Assembly (NCBI RefSeq): GCF_002848005.1
Contig: NZ_PKHX01000005.1
Location: 62,001 to 126,000 of the forward strand
Source of the DNA: Varibaculum cambriense
Lineage (GTDB): Bacteria > Actinomycetota > Actinomycetes > Actinomycetales > Actinomycetaceae
Length of the DNA: 64,000 nucleotides
Direction of reading: 5' to 3'
Of the stretch, positions 15,129 to 23,807 are shown one piece after another; within the stretch, counting starts at the first letter, position 1; each line of letters begins with the position of its first letter. The notes under the pieces are model-generated. The model had not been told where the DNA came from. It did not search any database and was given only the letters and a program-made list of their open reading frames with translations. The position numbers were made by a program, and so were the translations under genes.

Positions 15129-16832
15129 GTGACTGAGGAATCGAAGTTTAACCTACTTGATGAGTCCTGGGTTCCGGTTGCGTTCTGCAATGGTAAACAT
15201 CAGGTGCTTCCTCTGCGTGATTGCTTTTTGCTTTCGCCCGAGATTCGAAGATTATCTTTCGGTCAGGATGCCGTAAGTTTCGCGGTACTTCGAATCATGG
15301 TAGCGATAATGCAGCGAACGTTGTATGTTGCCAGCGCGGCAAGCAGGGGATGGAATGTGTCGACGTGGCAGCGGGCTCATGAAAATCCGAAAGAAACCTT
15401 GGGTTTGGTGGAGCAGTATCTTGAAACGTGGAAGGACCGATTCTTTTTATTCGATCCTGAACGGCCTTTCTTTCAGCATCCCACGGTTCATAAGGCGGAT
15501 AACACCTATTTTAAGATAGATAAATTTCTCTCCGATGTACCAGATAACAAGCAACTTTTCACTATGCGTATTGGTGCGGGAACAGAGAATCTGTCCTATC
15601 CAGATGCGGCTGCGCAGCTTATTCACTTGCAAGCATTCGCGCCATCAGGGACATTATCTGGTGCTGTGGGGGATGAAAGAGTTAAACAGGGCAAGGGGTA
15701 TCCAATCGGAACTGGTTGGGTAGGTGCCCAAGGTGGGGTTTACGTGGAGGGGGAAACTCTGTTTTCAACTCTGATGCTTAATACCCTTGCCATTGGGCAG
15801 CCCGGACAAGAAAGCGAAGAAGCCCAGGCCGCAGGAATCATTACTACCAATCCGGAAGTTGATTTACCTGTCTGGGAACGTGAGGAACAGCCGGTGGGGC
15901 AACGGGCAGAAATCTATCCCCAGGGGCTGGCCGATATGCTCACTTGGCAATCTCGACGAGTAAGGCTAATTGACGGCGGTAACTCAGTAATCGGTGTAGT
16001 ACTTTGCCAGGGCGATAGATTAGGAGAAAAGAAAACTTCTGCGTTTGCTAACGCACAGATCCGGGAACCTATGGGAGTATGGCGATTTTCTGAGCCTCAA
16101 ACCAAGAAAAACAAACTGATAACTTATATGCCGCGCAAGCATGATCCCAGTCGCGCAATTTGGCGGGGAATTACATCCCTATTGCCCGAGTTTCCTGGGA
16201 AAACCGCAACTTACAAAGAGGTGCAGGTAGAAGCAAGCCTGCCACCAGCGGTAGTGCGCTGGGTGGGCTGGTTGCTTTCAAACGGTTATCTGCCGGAAGC
16301 GACAACCTATAGGTTGCGATCTTGTGGGTATGAATATGGTGACCAAGAATCATATTTTGCGGAAGCAATCAGCGATTATCTGGCAGTCCCCCCTAGTCTA
16401 TTGACTGGCAAAGACCAAAAATCCTTGTACTTAGTGAAAACCGGGATGGAACTGCTTGATGAGCTAGCTAGTGCGATTGCTTCGTTAGCGGGGAATCTGC
16501 AGCGTGCCATTGGGGCTGAGGACACCAGCCTGGCTACTCGGACAGCGCGGGAGCGCTTTTACTCAGAAATTGACAGTCAGTTCCGAGCCTGGCTGCTAGG
16601 AGTGGGGTCTGCAGAATATGACTTAGATTTGCTTTGGAAATCCGGATACGGGATTGCTAAAAAACTGGAAACTGAACTGCTAGCAGCTGCTCCAGATGAA
16701 GCAATGAAGGGAAGAGTAAAAAACGGAACGATTTTTGATCTTCCTAACTGTGTTAAATGGTTTGCAATCAAACTTTCGAAGACGAAATCAAAGGTCTCAG
16801 TTTTCAATGAGTCGAAGGAGAATCATGAGTGA
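15129..16832 (+). CDS. cas8e: Cascade large subunit Cas8e (Cse1/CasA)
   Basis: A 567-residue large subunit of type I-E Cascade, which reads the PAM and recruits Cas3. The N-terminus FNLLDESWVPVAFCNGKHQ and the following LRDCFLLSPEIRRLSFGQD are typical of Cse1. The middle block FDPERPFFQHPTVH (about 112-125) is also characteristic. The start is GTG with the ribosome site GGGAGG 5 nt before it. It is the first gene of a tight seven-gene operon ending in cas2; its stop overlaps the start of cse2 by 8 nt. The preceding gap carries the candidate autoregulatory RNA. Confidence 0.95.
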   Translation: MTEESKFNLLDESWVPVAFCNGKHQVLPLRDCFLLSPEIRRLSFGQDAVSFAVLRIMVAIMQRTLYVASAASRGWNVSTWQRAHENPKETLGLVEQYLETWKDRFFLFDPERPFFQHPTVHKADNTYFKIDKFLSDVPDNKQLFTMRIGAGTENLSYPDAAAQLIHLQAFAPSGTLSGAVGDERVKQGKGYPIGTGWVGAQGGVYVEGETLFSTLMLNTLAIGQPGQESEEAQAAGIITTNPEVDLPVWEREEQPVGQRAEIYPQGLADMLTWQSRRVRLIDGGNSVIGVVLCQGDRLGEKKTSAFANAQIREPMGVWRFSEPQTKKNKLITYMPRKHDPSRAIWRGITSLLPEFPGKTATYKEVQVEASLPPAVVRWVGWLLSNGYLPEATTYRLRSCGYEYGDQESYFAEAISDYLAVPPSLLTGKDQKSLYLVKTGMELLDELASAIASLAGNLQRAIGAEDTSLATRTARERFYSEIDSQFRAWLLGVGSAEYDLDLLWKSGYGIAKKLETELLAAAPDEAMKGRVKNGTIFDLPNCVKWFAIKLSKTKSKVSVFNESKENHE

Positions 16833-17457
16833 TCAAACGCAAGCAGAGCAATCAAGTAAGCATTATTACAGTGAGCTTGGTTGGACAGTGATACGGCGAA
16901 TTGAATCCTTGCAGCAGGGGTATTTAAACGATTCCCCGCAAGCTCGTGCTGATTTGGCTGAGCTGCGCAAGGCATCCCAAGATCTCTATGTTTTTCCTCC
17001 CTCGGTGTGGCATTTAGTTGATTCCCCAGAAACGGAAAGGAATACCTCTTCGGATCTGTTGACTGCCAAGGAGCAGGCAATTCGCGGTGCCTTGTGGCTA
17101 TATGCTCGTCATCAACGGGGCAGGACGACCCCCATGCATCAACGGGGAGTAAACCTGGGAGAAGCTGTCTCTAGGCTGGCATGGCTGGAAGGCATGGATA
17201 ACGAAAAAGCAGTGCGACGTCATTTTGACGCGGCGGTTATGTCCACTACTTTTTCCGGTTTTTTCAACCATTTGAAAGGACTAATCGGTCAGCTGGGATC
17301 AACGCGTGCCGCGATTGCTATTGACTACGGGCTGCTGGCGCAAGACCTTTATCTCTTCGCCATCCCCGGGGGTAGACAAAAAGTTACCCTCTCCTGGGCG
17401 AGGGGCTACGCCCGACAAAAAAACGAAAAATCAGAAACCAACTCACAGACCAAATAA
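16825..17457 (+). CDS. cse2: Cascade small subunit Cse2 (CasB/Cas11e)
   Basis: From the ATG at 16825, preceded by GAAGGAGAATC, the protein has 210 residues, normal for Cse2. It is helical and basic, ending in a charged tail (RGYARQKNEKSETNSQTK). Typical segments are AIRGALWLYARHQRGRTTPM (about 81-100) and ARLAWLEGMD-like LAWLEGMDNEKAVRRHFDAA (about 115-134). Two copies sit along the Cascade backbone and stabilise the R-loop. The longer in-frame extension into cas8e was not used because the ribosome site and the ATGAGTGA overlap favour 16825. Confidence 0.92.
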   Translation: MSDQTQAEQSSKHYYSELGWTVIRRIESLQQGYLNDSPQARADLAELRKASQDLYVFPPSVWHLVDSPETERNTSSDLLTAKEQAIRGALWLYARHQRGRTTPMHQRGVNLGEAVSRLAWLEGMDNEKAVRRHFDAAVMSTTFSGFFNHLKGLIGQLGSTRAAIAIDYGLLAQDLYLFAIPGGRQKVTLSWARGYARQKNEKSETNSQTK

Positions 17458-17468
17458 AGGAGATTATC

Positions 17469-18611
17469 ATGACTAGCTTTATCGATTTTCATATTTTGCA
17501 AAACGTTCCCCCCTCTTGCGTAAACCGAGATGATTCCGGAAGCCCCAAGACTGCAACTTTTGGAGGACAACGCCGGGCACGAGTTTCCTCGCAGTGTTGG
17601 AAACGGGAGACCAGGCAAGTATTTGGAGACTTCCTCAATCAAGAGGATCTAGGCTATCGGACCAATCGAATTGTGGATTTGCTGGCTGAACAGATAGTGG
17701 CACAAAACCAAGATCTGGAACCGGAATCTGCGAAACTGGCGGTAGATGTATTTAAAGCGCTGGGAATCAAGTTAAAAGCCCCGCGTGCAAAGAAAGATGC
17801 CGAGGAAGAAGTCGGCAATGATGTTTCTACCTATTTAGTTTTCCTGTCATCCTTGCAGCTGCGGCAACTGGCGGAATACGCGGTCGAAAAAGCAGCTAAC
17901 GAAGAAAAGCCAAAGAAACGCGAAATTGAAAAACTGTTGAATCGGAATCACTCAGTAGATTTGGCTCTTTTCGGCCGCATGGTAGCTGACGACGCATCAG
18001 TAAATGTCGATGCCTCTTGCCAGGTAGCACACGCAATTTCTACCCACAGCGTAGAAAACGAATTCGATTTCTTCACCGCAGTTGATGACGTAAAGTCCCA
18101 AGATCAGGAAGAAACCGATGCGGGAGCGGGGATGATGGGAACGGTTGAGTTCAACTCGTCCACCCTATATCGCTACGCCACTATTAACCTGGATATGCTG
18201 CGGGAAAACCTGGGAAGCGACGATGCTACTGTACGGGCAGTTGATGCGTTCGCTCAGGCATTTGTCAAGGCTATGCCCACCGGCAAGCAAAACACTTTTG
18301 CCAATCGGACGCTTCCGGAAGCAATCTACGTTTCCGTGCGTGATGATCAGCCAGTTTCGCTGGTAGGAGCGTTCGAGAACGCGGTTACCTCCCGGGAAGA
18401 TACGGGATTCTTAGCTCCCTCAGTATCTCGGCTGGTCAAAGAAGCCGGTGACATCGAAGACGCCTATGGGGTCAAGCCTCTTGCCCAGTTTACCTGCGGG
18501 GTCGGAGACTCACGGGAACAGCTCCGGCAAATCCAGGAACCAGTGGCGTTCCCTCAGTTAGTTTCAGAGTTAGACAACCTGGTGACTGAACTGCTTACCA
18601 AGGGTGAATAA
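17469..18611 (+). CDS. cas7e: Cascade backbone subunit Cas7e (Cse4/CasC)
   Basis: A 380-residue RAMP protein; several copies polymerise along the crRNA, each covering a 6-nt step. The N-terminus FIDFHILQNVPPSCVNRDDS and the following GGQRRARVSSQCWKR are hallmark sequences of Cas7e. The C-terminal third includes VDAFAQAFVKAMPTGKQNTF and LVGAFENAV. The ATG has a strong AAAGGAG ribosome site. It lies 11 nt after cse2 and 2 nt before cas5e. Confidence 0.95.
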   Translation: MTSFIDFHILQNVPPSCVNRDDSGSPKTATFGGQRRARVSSQCWKRETRQVFGDFLNQEDLGYRTNRIVDLLAEQIVAQNQDLEPESAKLAVDVFKALGIKLKAPRAKKDAEEEVGNDVSTYLVFLSSLQLRQLAEYAVEKAANEEKPKKREIEKLLNRNHSVDLALFGRMVADDASVNVDASCQVAHAISTHSVENEFDFFTAVDDVKSQDQEETDAGAGMMGTVEFNSSTLYRYATINLDMLRENLGSDDATVRAVDAFAQAFVKAMPTGKQNTFANRTLPEAIYVSVRDDQPVSLVGAFENAVTSREDTGFLAPSVSRLVKEAGDIEDAYGVKPLAQFTCGVGDSREQLRQIQEPVAFPQLVSELDNLVTELLTKGE

Positions 18612-18613
18612 CC

Positions 18614-19384
18614 ATGAAGAATATGCTTTTGACCCTCAAGGGTCCGATGCAGTCATGGGGAACCTCCTCTCGATTTACTAAGCGAAGGACGTCCTCGGAG
18701 CCCTCCAAAAGTGGGATCATCGGTCTGCTAGCGGCAGCACAAGGACGCCGCCGGGTTGATCCGGTTGAGGATTTAGTTGACCTGAAAATGGCGGTTCGGA
18801 TTGATCAGCCGGGAACTCGGGAACGAGATTTTCATACCACGCTTTCCTTTGATGGCAAGACCGCGTATCCTCTTTCTGACCGATATTACCTGGCAGACGC
18901 GGTATTTGTTGTCGGGCTCAGCGGGGAAACCGCCTTGATTGAAGCCCTTAATGAGGCTTTGGCTAAACCAAAGTTTCCGCTGTATTTAGGGCGAAGGGCA
19001 TTTCCACCTATGACGCCTATCCGGCCGAAGCTCTCAGAGGGGAATCTGGTAGATGACCTTGACGTTTACCCCTGGCAGGCGGCCTCGTGGTATCAAAAGA
19101 AAGTATCGCGAAAAACTACCTGGACATCCTCTTCACCCCTCGACCTCGAAAACGAAAAAGTGAGTTTAGAGGTGGTTGCGGATCTAGATTTACTGCCGGA
19201 GGACAGACGTGACGACTGCATTTTCGATCAAGTCCACGATGTTCCGCTCAGTTTTGATTCCCATCATCGCCAATATGAGTGGCGCGACGTAGTCAGGTGG
19301 AAATGCGAGGTGCCGACCGATATTGCAGCTACCGAAACCGAGCCATTGTTCTTAACCACCCACAATCCGGGAGGTATGTGGTGA
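18614..19384 (+). CDS. cas5e: Cascade subunit Cas5e (CasD)
   Basis: A 256-residue RAMP protein that caps the 5' handle of the crRNA, here expected to be ATGATCCG. Signature segments are LTLKGPMQSWGTSSRFTKRR (about 6-25), KSGIIGLLAAAQGRRR (about 32-47) and LYLGRRAFPPMTPIRP (about 123-138). The start is 2 nt after the cas7e stop and its own stop overlaps the cas6e GTG by 4 nt, showing translational coupling. Confidence 0.94.
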   Translation: MKNMLLTLKGPMQSWGTSSRFTKRRTSSEPSKSGIIGLLAAAQGRRRVDPVEDLVDLKMAVRIDQPGTRERDFHTTLSFDGKTAYPLSDRYYLADAVFVVGLSGETALIEALNEALAKPKFPLYLGRRAFPPMTPIRPKLSEGNLVDDLDVYPWQAASWYQKKVSRKTTWTSSSPLDLENEKVSLEVVADLDLLPEDRRDDCIFDQVHDVPLSFDSHHRQYEWRDVVRWKCEVPTDIAATETEPLFLTTHNPGGMW

Positions 19385-20088
19385 GCGAAATTTATCTTTC
19401 ACGCTGTGCTTTAAACCCGTGGAGGCGGGGAGCTGCCAGGCTGCTCGCCTCTATGGAGCGGATGCACGCGGCTATCTTGCAGAACTGTTTCCATGATTCT
19501 CAATGGGAGGGAGGGGAACCTCCGCGGATTCTTTGGCGTCTGGATCGCCATCAAAAGGGTTATTACCTATATATTCAGTCGCCGATACGTCCGGATTTAA
19601 CCCAACTTGTTGAAGAGGCTGGCTGGCCAGAAATAGAGTCCACGTACGGAGTGAAAAGCTATCAGCATTTCTTGGAGCAACTCACGGAGGGAACCAGCTG
19701 GAACTTTAGGCTAGTGGCAACTCCCACTCGGGCAGTGAAAGGCGAAGGTGATAAACGCTCTAAGCGGATTCCCATCGTTAAGGATGAAGACCGCGTTAAT
19801 TGGTTGGCGTCTAGAGCAGAGGGTTGGGGGTTTGAGATTCCCCAGGTGTCTGTTAATCCATCCGAGGGTGAAGAAAATGATTTGGCAGTAGCAATCGTGG
19901 AAAAAGAACGCATTCGCTTCCAGCGAGGAAAATCGGGGAAACCGGGATCTTTAGTTACCCTAAACCGGGTTGCATTCGAAGGAATTTTGACTGTTAAGGA
20001 TCCTGTGGTGCTTCGCAGCGCCATGCAAAATGGTTTAGGAGCGGCCAAGGCTTACGGGTGTGGTCTGCTAACTCTGGCTCCTAGGTAG
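19381..20088 (+). CDS. cas6e: crRNA-processing endoribonuclease Cas6e (Cse3/CasE)
   Basis: From the GTG at 19381, overlapping the cas5e stop as GTGA, the protein has 235 residues. It begins SEIYLSRCALNPWRRGAARL, the usual Cas6e start, and ends with the glycine-rich RNA-binding loop GLGAAKAYGCGLLTLAP. His in ASMERMHAAIL (about residue 29) is a plausible catalytic residue. Cas6e cuts pre-crRNA below the CCCCGC/GCGGGG stem and remains bound to it. That stem is kept exactly in pseudo-repeat 2 at 14851-14879. Confidence 0.94.
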   Translation: MSEIYLSRCALNPWRRGAARLLASMERMHAAILQNCFHDSQWEGGEPPRILWRLDRHQKGYYLYIQSPIRPDLTQLVEEAGWPEIESTYGVKSYQHFLEQLTEGTSWNFRLVATPTRAVKGEGDKRSKRIPIVKDEDRVNWLASRAEGWGFEIPQVSVNPSEGEENDLAVAIVEKERIRFQRGKSGKPGSLVTLNRVAFEGILTVKDPVVLRSAMQNGLGAAKAYGCGLLTLAPR

Positions 20089-20091
20089 TTA

Positions 20092-21051
20092 GTGATGGGA
20101 GACGGCCTCGCAAATAAGCCGGTTCCCCGGCAAGCATTGCCGCGCGTTGAAGACCGCTGGTCATTCCTCTATGCGGAACGCTGCATAGTTCACCGCGCAG
20201 AAAATGCTTTGACCCTGCGGGATGAACAGGGTACGGTGCATGTCCCGGCCGCAACGATATCATCGCTGCTGCTGGGGCCAGGATCAACGATTTCTCACCA
20301 GGCGATGAGCCTGTTAGGTGAATGTGGGGTGAGTGTGGTGTGGGTCGGAGAAAACGGGGTGCGCTTCTATGCCAGTGGTCGCAGCTTGGCTGATTCCAAT
20401 GCCTTGCTGCAGCTGCAAGCGCGTTGCTCGTCCTCGCAAAATGAAAGAATCAAAGTAGCCCGGGCAATGTACCAAATGCGTTTTGGTAATGAGGACGTGG
20501 AAGGGCTCTCCATGCGGCAGTTGCGGGGTCGGGAAGGTTACCGCATGAAGAAAACGTATCGGCGCTGGGCGGATGAATATGGGGTTCCTTGGGCAGGTAG
20601 AGTTTTTGATTCCCAAAATTCCCAGGTTAGCGATCCGGTGAACGAGGCGCTTTCTGCTGGTAACGCCTCCCTATATGGAATTGCTCATGCGGTCATCTGT
20701 GCTCTGGGTTGTTCGCCAGGGTTAGGAATTGTGCATACAGGGCGTTCGCGTTCGTTTGTGTTTGATATCGCGGATCTTTATAAAGCGGAATTCGTAATCC
20801 CGTTAGCATTCCAGATTGTTTCCGAGGGTGCGCAAGACGTTGCTACTAGAATGCGGATTAAGCTGCGCGACCGGGTGTTTCAAGAGGGACTGCTGAAACG
20901 GTGTGCCCAAGATATTATCTTCTTGCTTACCGGAGAGCGGGACGCGTCCGTCGACGTTAAAGAGAACCGGATTCGCCTGTGGGATTACTATCAAGGAAAT
21001 GTTGAGGGCGGCTCTAATTATGCAGCTGAGACGGGGGACGCTCCGTTTTGA
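20092..21051 (+). CDS. cas1: CRISPR adaptation integrase Cas1 (type I-E)
   Basis: Cas1e, 319 residues, integrates prespacers together with Cas2. The first codon is GTG at 20092; an ATG follows at 20095. Family sequences include RVEDRWSFLYAERCIVHRAE (about 17-36), LLGPGSTISHQAM and the active-site region SLYGIAHAVICALGCSPGLG (about 196-215), then IVHTGRSRSFVFDIADLYKA with conserved His and Asp. The gene starts 3 nt after cas6e and overlaps cas2 at TGATG. Confidence 0.95.
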   Translation: MMGDGLANKPVPRQALPRVEDRWSFLYAERCIVHRAENALTLRDEQGTVHVPAATISSLLLGPGSTISHQAMSLLGECGVSVVWVGENGVRFYASGRSLADSNALLQLQARCSSSQNERIKVARAMYQMRFGNEDVEGLSMRQLRGREGYRMKKTYRRWADEYGVPWAGRVFDSQNSQVSDPVNEALSAGNASLYGIAHAVICALGCSPGLGIVHTGRSRSFVFDIADLYKAEFVIPLAFQIVSEGAQDVATRMRIKLRDRVFQEGLLKRCAQDIIFLLTGERDASVDVKENRIRLWDYYQGNVEGGSNYAAETGDAPF

Positions 21052-21455
21052 TGGTTTTAATCTTGACGGCCTGCCCGCCGGGACTGCGCGGATATATAAC
21101 GCGTTGGCTTCTAGAGGCATCCCCGGGAGTTTTCGTGGGAAGATTGTCTGCCCGGGTAAGGGAGAATCTATGGGATTTGGTGGTCGCTGAGCGGAAACAG
21201 GGTAAGGCGCTGCTGATATACAGCACTAATAATGAGCAAGGCTATGCCGTGCGCTCGGCTGGGCATAAATGGAATCCAGTGGAACTAGAAGGGATGACTT
21301 TGCTGCAGCATCCCGAGCGGAGAAAATCTGATAACCCGGCAGGGGAGGGGAATGCGCGAGAGCCGGGAGCGTGGCAAGGGAAATCTAATGGTAATGAAGG
21401 GTATGGCTGGTCAATAGCTGCTAGGCGCCGGAAAATGCGTAGGCGTAAACCCTAA
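21051..21455 (+). CDS. cas2: CRISPR adaptation protein Cas2e
   Basis: From the ATG at 21051, sharing one base with the cas1 stop, the protein has 134 residues. The first 85 are typical Cas2e: VLILTACPPGLRGYITRWLL, SPGVFVGRLSARVRENLW, and KALLIYSTNNEQGYAVRSAG with GHKWNPVELEG. The last 45 or so residues form a Gly/Asn/Arg-rich tail not seen in the short Cas2e proteins, probably disordered and basic (RRRKMRRRKP). The CRISPR leader begins directly after the stop. Confidence 0.93.
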   Translation: MVLILTACPPGLRGYITRWLLEASPGVFVGRLSARVRENLWDLVVAERKQGKALLIYSTNNEQGYAVRSAGHKWNPVELEGMTLLQHPERRKSDNPAGEGNAREPGAWQGKSNGNEGYGWSIAARRRKMRRRKP

Positions 21456-21526
21456 TATTCTCGGTAAGTACCTATAGGATGGCTATAGCGGCGGATATTT
21501 TGGATCGATATCCCAGCTCATCGAGT
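21456..21526 (+). promoter_or_regulatory. CRISPR leader
   Basis: The 71 bp between the cas2 stop and the first repeat. The opposite end of the array carries the decayed repeat, so this is the leader side where new spacers enter. No clear promoter or IHF-like site can be named by eye. Confidence 0.6.
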
Positions 21527-22653
21527 AAGTGCCCCGCACCTGCGGGGATGATCCGCCATGATCAAAAACTCATGCCCACCCCAAGGAAAGTGCCCCGCAC
21601 CTGCGGGGATGATCCGCTGCCACCCCTGAATTCCTAACGAAATTCCCGAAGTGCCCCGCACCTGCGGGGATGATCCGTATCCGGTGACGCCAAAGCACCA
21701 GGGCATCATAAGTGCCCCGCACCTGCGGGGATGATCCGCACTCGACCGAGCGGATCACCTGGTTAACCCCAAGTGCCCCGCACCTGCGGGGATGATCCGC
21801 ACTGACGGGCAGACATTTACGCGGCCTCCAAAAGTGCCCCGCACCTGCGGGGATGATCCGTTTTAACCCGGCATCCTGAGGTAGGCGGCGTCAAGTGCCC
21901 CGCACCTGCGGGGATGATCCGTCTTTAAAGAACCCCAGTCAGTAGGAGTGACGAAGTGCCCCGCACCTGCGGGGATGATCCGCTATTCCAAACCGGAGAA
22001 GATATTCATCTATAAAGTGCCCCGCACCTGCGGGGATGATCCGCTCATCCTCAGTACATAGAATAACCTCCCTAAAAGTGCCCCGCACCTGCGGGGATGA
22101 TCCGCAACCGCCGATGCCGCGCTAATCCCCTGGACTAAGTGCCCCGCACCTGCGGGGATGATCCGTTCATTGCCCGGCTCGCGGATATTCTTACCCGAAG
22201 TGCCCCGCACCTGCGGGGATGATCCGCATCTTTTAGCATTTGGTCAGGTACCGGCCTAAAGTGCCCCGCACCTGCGGGGATGATCCGTGTCCCAACATCC
22301 CCGGGTGGTGAGGCGCCCGAAGTGCCCCGCACCTGCGGGGATGATCCGTAATCCTCTATCGCCCTACTAGCGGCTGAAAGAAGTGCCCCGCACCTGCGGG
22401 GATGATCCGTAGAGGAGGCAGTGGAATGTTGAGAAATAAAGAAGTGCCCCGCACCTGCGGGGATGATCCGTTGATGAGCGCGATTAGTGAATCTAGGGAC
22501 AGAAGTGCCCCGCACCTGCGGGGATGATCCGTTGAAGAACGTTCCGGATGGAATACTCGTCAGAAGTGCCCCGCACCTGCGGGGATGATCCGCCGGCAGG
22601 CTAATCGCAACCGTGCGAATCGAAAAGTGCCCCGCACCTGCGGGGATGCCATA
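21527..22653 (+). CRISPR. Type I-E CRISPR array, 19 repeats and 18 spacers
   Basis: Repeats of 29 bp recur with an exact 61-bp period from 21527 to 22625, and every spacer is 32 bp. Each repeat is AAGTG, stem CCCCGC, loop ACCT, stem GCGGGG, handle ATGATCCG. Repeats 1-18 look identical; the last (22625-22653) keeps the stem-loop but its handle has decayed to ATGCCATA, marking the leader-distal end. The array reads on the plus strand from the cas2 side. No two spacers are alike. All 18 begin with C or T (nine each). Confidence 0.99.
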
Positions 22654-22709
22654 AATTTATTTCTATTCCCGGAGCGGCGAGATTGTTACTCACAAGCGAA
22701 TTATGGTGT

Positions 22710-22715
22710 TATAAT
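22710..22715 (+). promoter_or_regulatory. Possible -10 element downstream of the array
   Basis: A perfect TATAAT sits in the A+T-rich stretch between the array and the 145-residue gene. TTGTTA at 22684-22689 is a possible -35, but its 20-bp spacing is wide. Confidence 0.35.
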
Positions 22716-22848
22716 ATAATCTTCGTTTGGGAAGGTTGTGTCCTATGACAGCAGGTACCAAGCTTTCCCCGATTACGCGCCTATAAACTAAAGCGAGCCA
22801 GGAACGCGTAAGCCATCTCGAGCAAGCGATAAATGACAGGAGTATCCA

Positions 22849-23286
22849 ATGAGCAACGAAATCGGTCTGATAAAGATCTTAAAGTGGCCGTTCTTGGGGA
22901 ACTGGCGGACGATTTCCGACATCAATCCTAAAACTGGTAGTCGGGACGAACTATATTTTCGCGTTCCACTTCCGGGCCTCTATCCCTCTGGCGAAAGAGT
23001 ACACTTTGGTAATAGAGCTCGGGAAATAATATGGGTACCAATTTGGCAGTTTTTACTGCTTATTTTTTGTCAAACTACTGAAAAAATGGCTTCGGCGGGT
23101 TCCATCTTAGGAGTCTTTATCTGTGGAGCGATAACCCTCTACCTCACTTTAGGGTTTAGAAAATGTGGACTCACTTTTTCGACCTCGTTGATTATCGAAA
23201 TTCTTGTTAAGGGGTTTCTGCTTTTAGAACGTTTCTTTGTTTTATACACGTTTATCCGTGCTTGGCGCCTACTGAGCTTGAGCTGA
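22849..23286 (+). CDS. Hypothetical membrane protein next to the CRISPR array
   Basis: A 145-residue protein of no family I recognise. The first 60 residues are soluble and polar. Two to three hydrophobic segments follow: about 64-75 (PIWQFLLLIFCQ), about 83-100 (GSILGVFICGAITLYLTL) and about 112-135 (IIEILVKGFLLLERFFVLYT). The start has a good ribosome site (ACAGGAGTATCC). The coding region is A+T-richer than the cas genes. It lies between the intact array and a decayed repeat-spacer-repeat at 23677-23766, so it may occupy former array territory. Function unknown. Confidence 0.6.
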   Translation: MSNEIGLIKILKWPFLGNWRTISDINPKTGSRDELYFRVPLPGLYPSGERVHFGNRAREIIWVPIWQFLLLIFCQTTEKMASAGSILGVFICGAITLYLTLGFRKCGLTFSTSLIIEILVKGFLLLERFFVLYTFIRAWRLLSLS

Positions 23287-23377
23287 CGTCGCCTCTGCAA
23301 GAAAAGCCGTCAAGGCAGGATTTACGCGGTTTATCGGAAACAATACAAAGCTATGCGTACCTTAGAAAGATTAATTC

Positions 23378-23641
23378 ATGCTGACCTACTTAGATCTATA
23401 TAGAAGGGTGCGTGTTCACCTCGAAAAAACCGCTAGCCCCGCAGTCCAACAATTGATAGAAGATTATGAATACGGCGAGGGCGAAGACCTGGATTTTATT
23501 GTTTCACTCGCGTTTGAAGTACAAATTGAACTACCGGAAATACTTTGCGTACAGCTAGTCGCCTTACAGGACGATTATACAAAAACCGGTGATTATCCCT
23601 TGCCGTTGTCGGAAGCAACCCGACAGTATTTACGGGAATAA
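23378..23641 (+). CDS. Hypothetical small acidic protein next to the CRISPR array
   Basis: An 87-residue, strongly acidic, probably all-helical soluble protein (LIEDYEYGEGEDLDFIVSLA in the middle), with no membrane segment and no recognised domain. It follows the 145-residue membrane protein by 91 nt and precedes the decayed CRISPR repeats. No strong ribosome site is visible before the ATG at 23378. Acidic size and location are shared with many unrelated small proteins, including some anti-CRISPR proteins, but nothing in the sequence identifies a role. Confidence 0.5.
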   Translation: MLTYLDLYRRVRVHLEKTASPAVQQLIEDYEYGEGEDLDFIVSLAFEVQIELPEILCVQLVALQDDYTKTGDYPLPLSEATRQYLRE

Positions 23642-23676
23642 TCTCACCGGATTATTGGATTGGAGACCAGAGCTAT

Positions 23677-23766
23677 AAAAGGTTCCATCCCCGTGGGGAT
23701 ACACTGTTTACCGAGAAATTACGCAAATAATCCTCCTAAGTACCTCGCACCCGTGAAGATAATTGG
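23677..23766 (+). repeat. Decayed CRISPR repeat-spacer-repeat
   Basis: A repeat-like unit at 23738-23766 matches the array repeat at 20 of 29 positions, including AAGT, CGCACC and GAT. Another at about 23677-23706 keeps the pattern CCATCCCCG then TGGGGATA. Their starts are 61 bp apart, exactly the array period. They lie 1.0 kb past the last good repeat with the same orientation, so they look like fossils of the old, leader-distal end of the array. Confidence 0.6.
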
Positions 23767-23807
23767 ACTTAGGACTTGAGGGATTCTAAAAATAACTGTT
23801 ACCAGCT

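Noticed and set aside
21518..22515. Minus-strand open frames rich in GSSPQVRGT and IIPAGAGH repeats
   Set aside because: They are translations of the CRISPR repeats in different frames, with no ribosome sites; the spacing follows the 61-bp period.
22849..23286. Small membrane gene as a CreT-like or type I toxin of the CRISPR locus
   Set aside because: CreT-type toxins are tiny RNAs next to the crRNA-like gene in the cas operon; this 145-codon gene is elsewhere and no target site of the pseudo-spacer precedes it.
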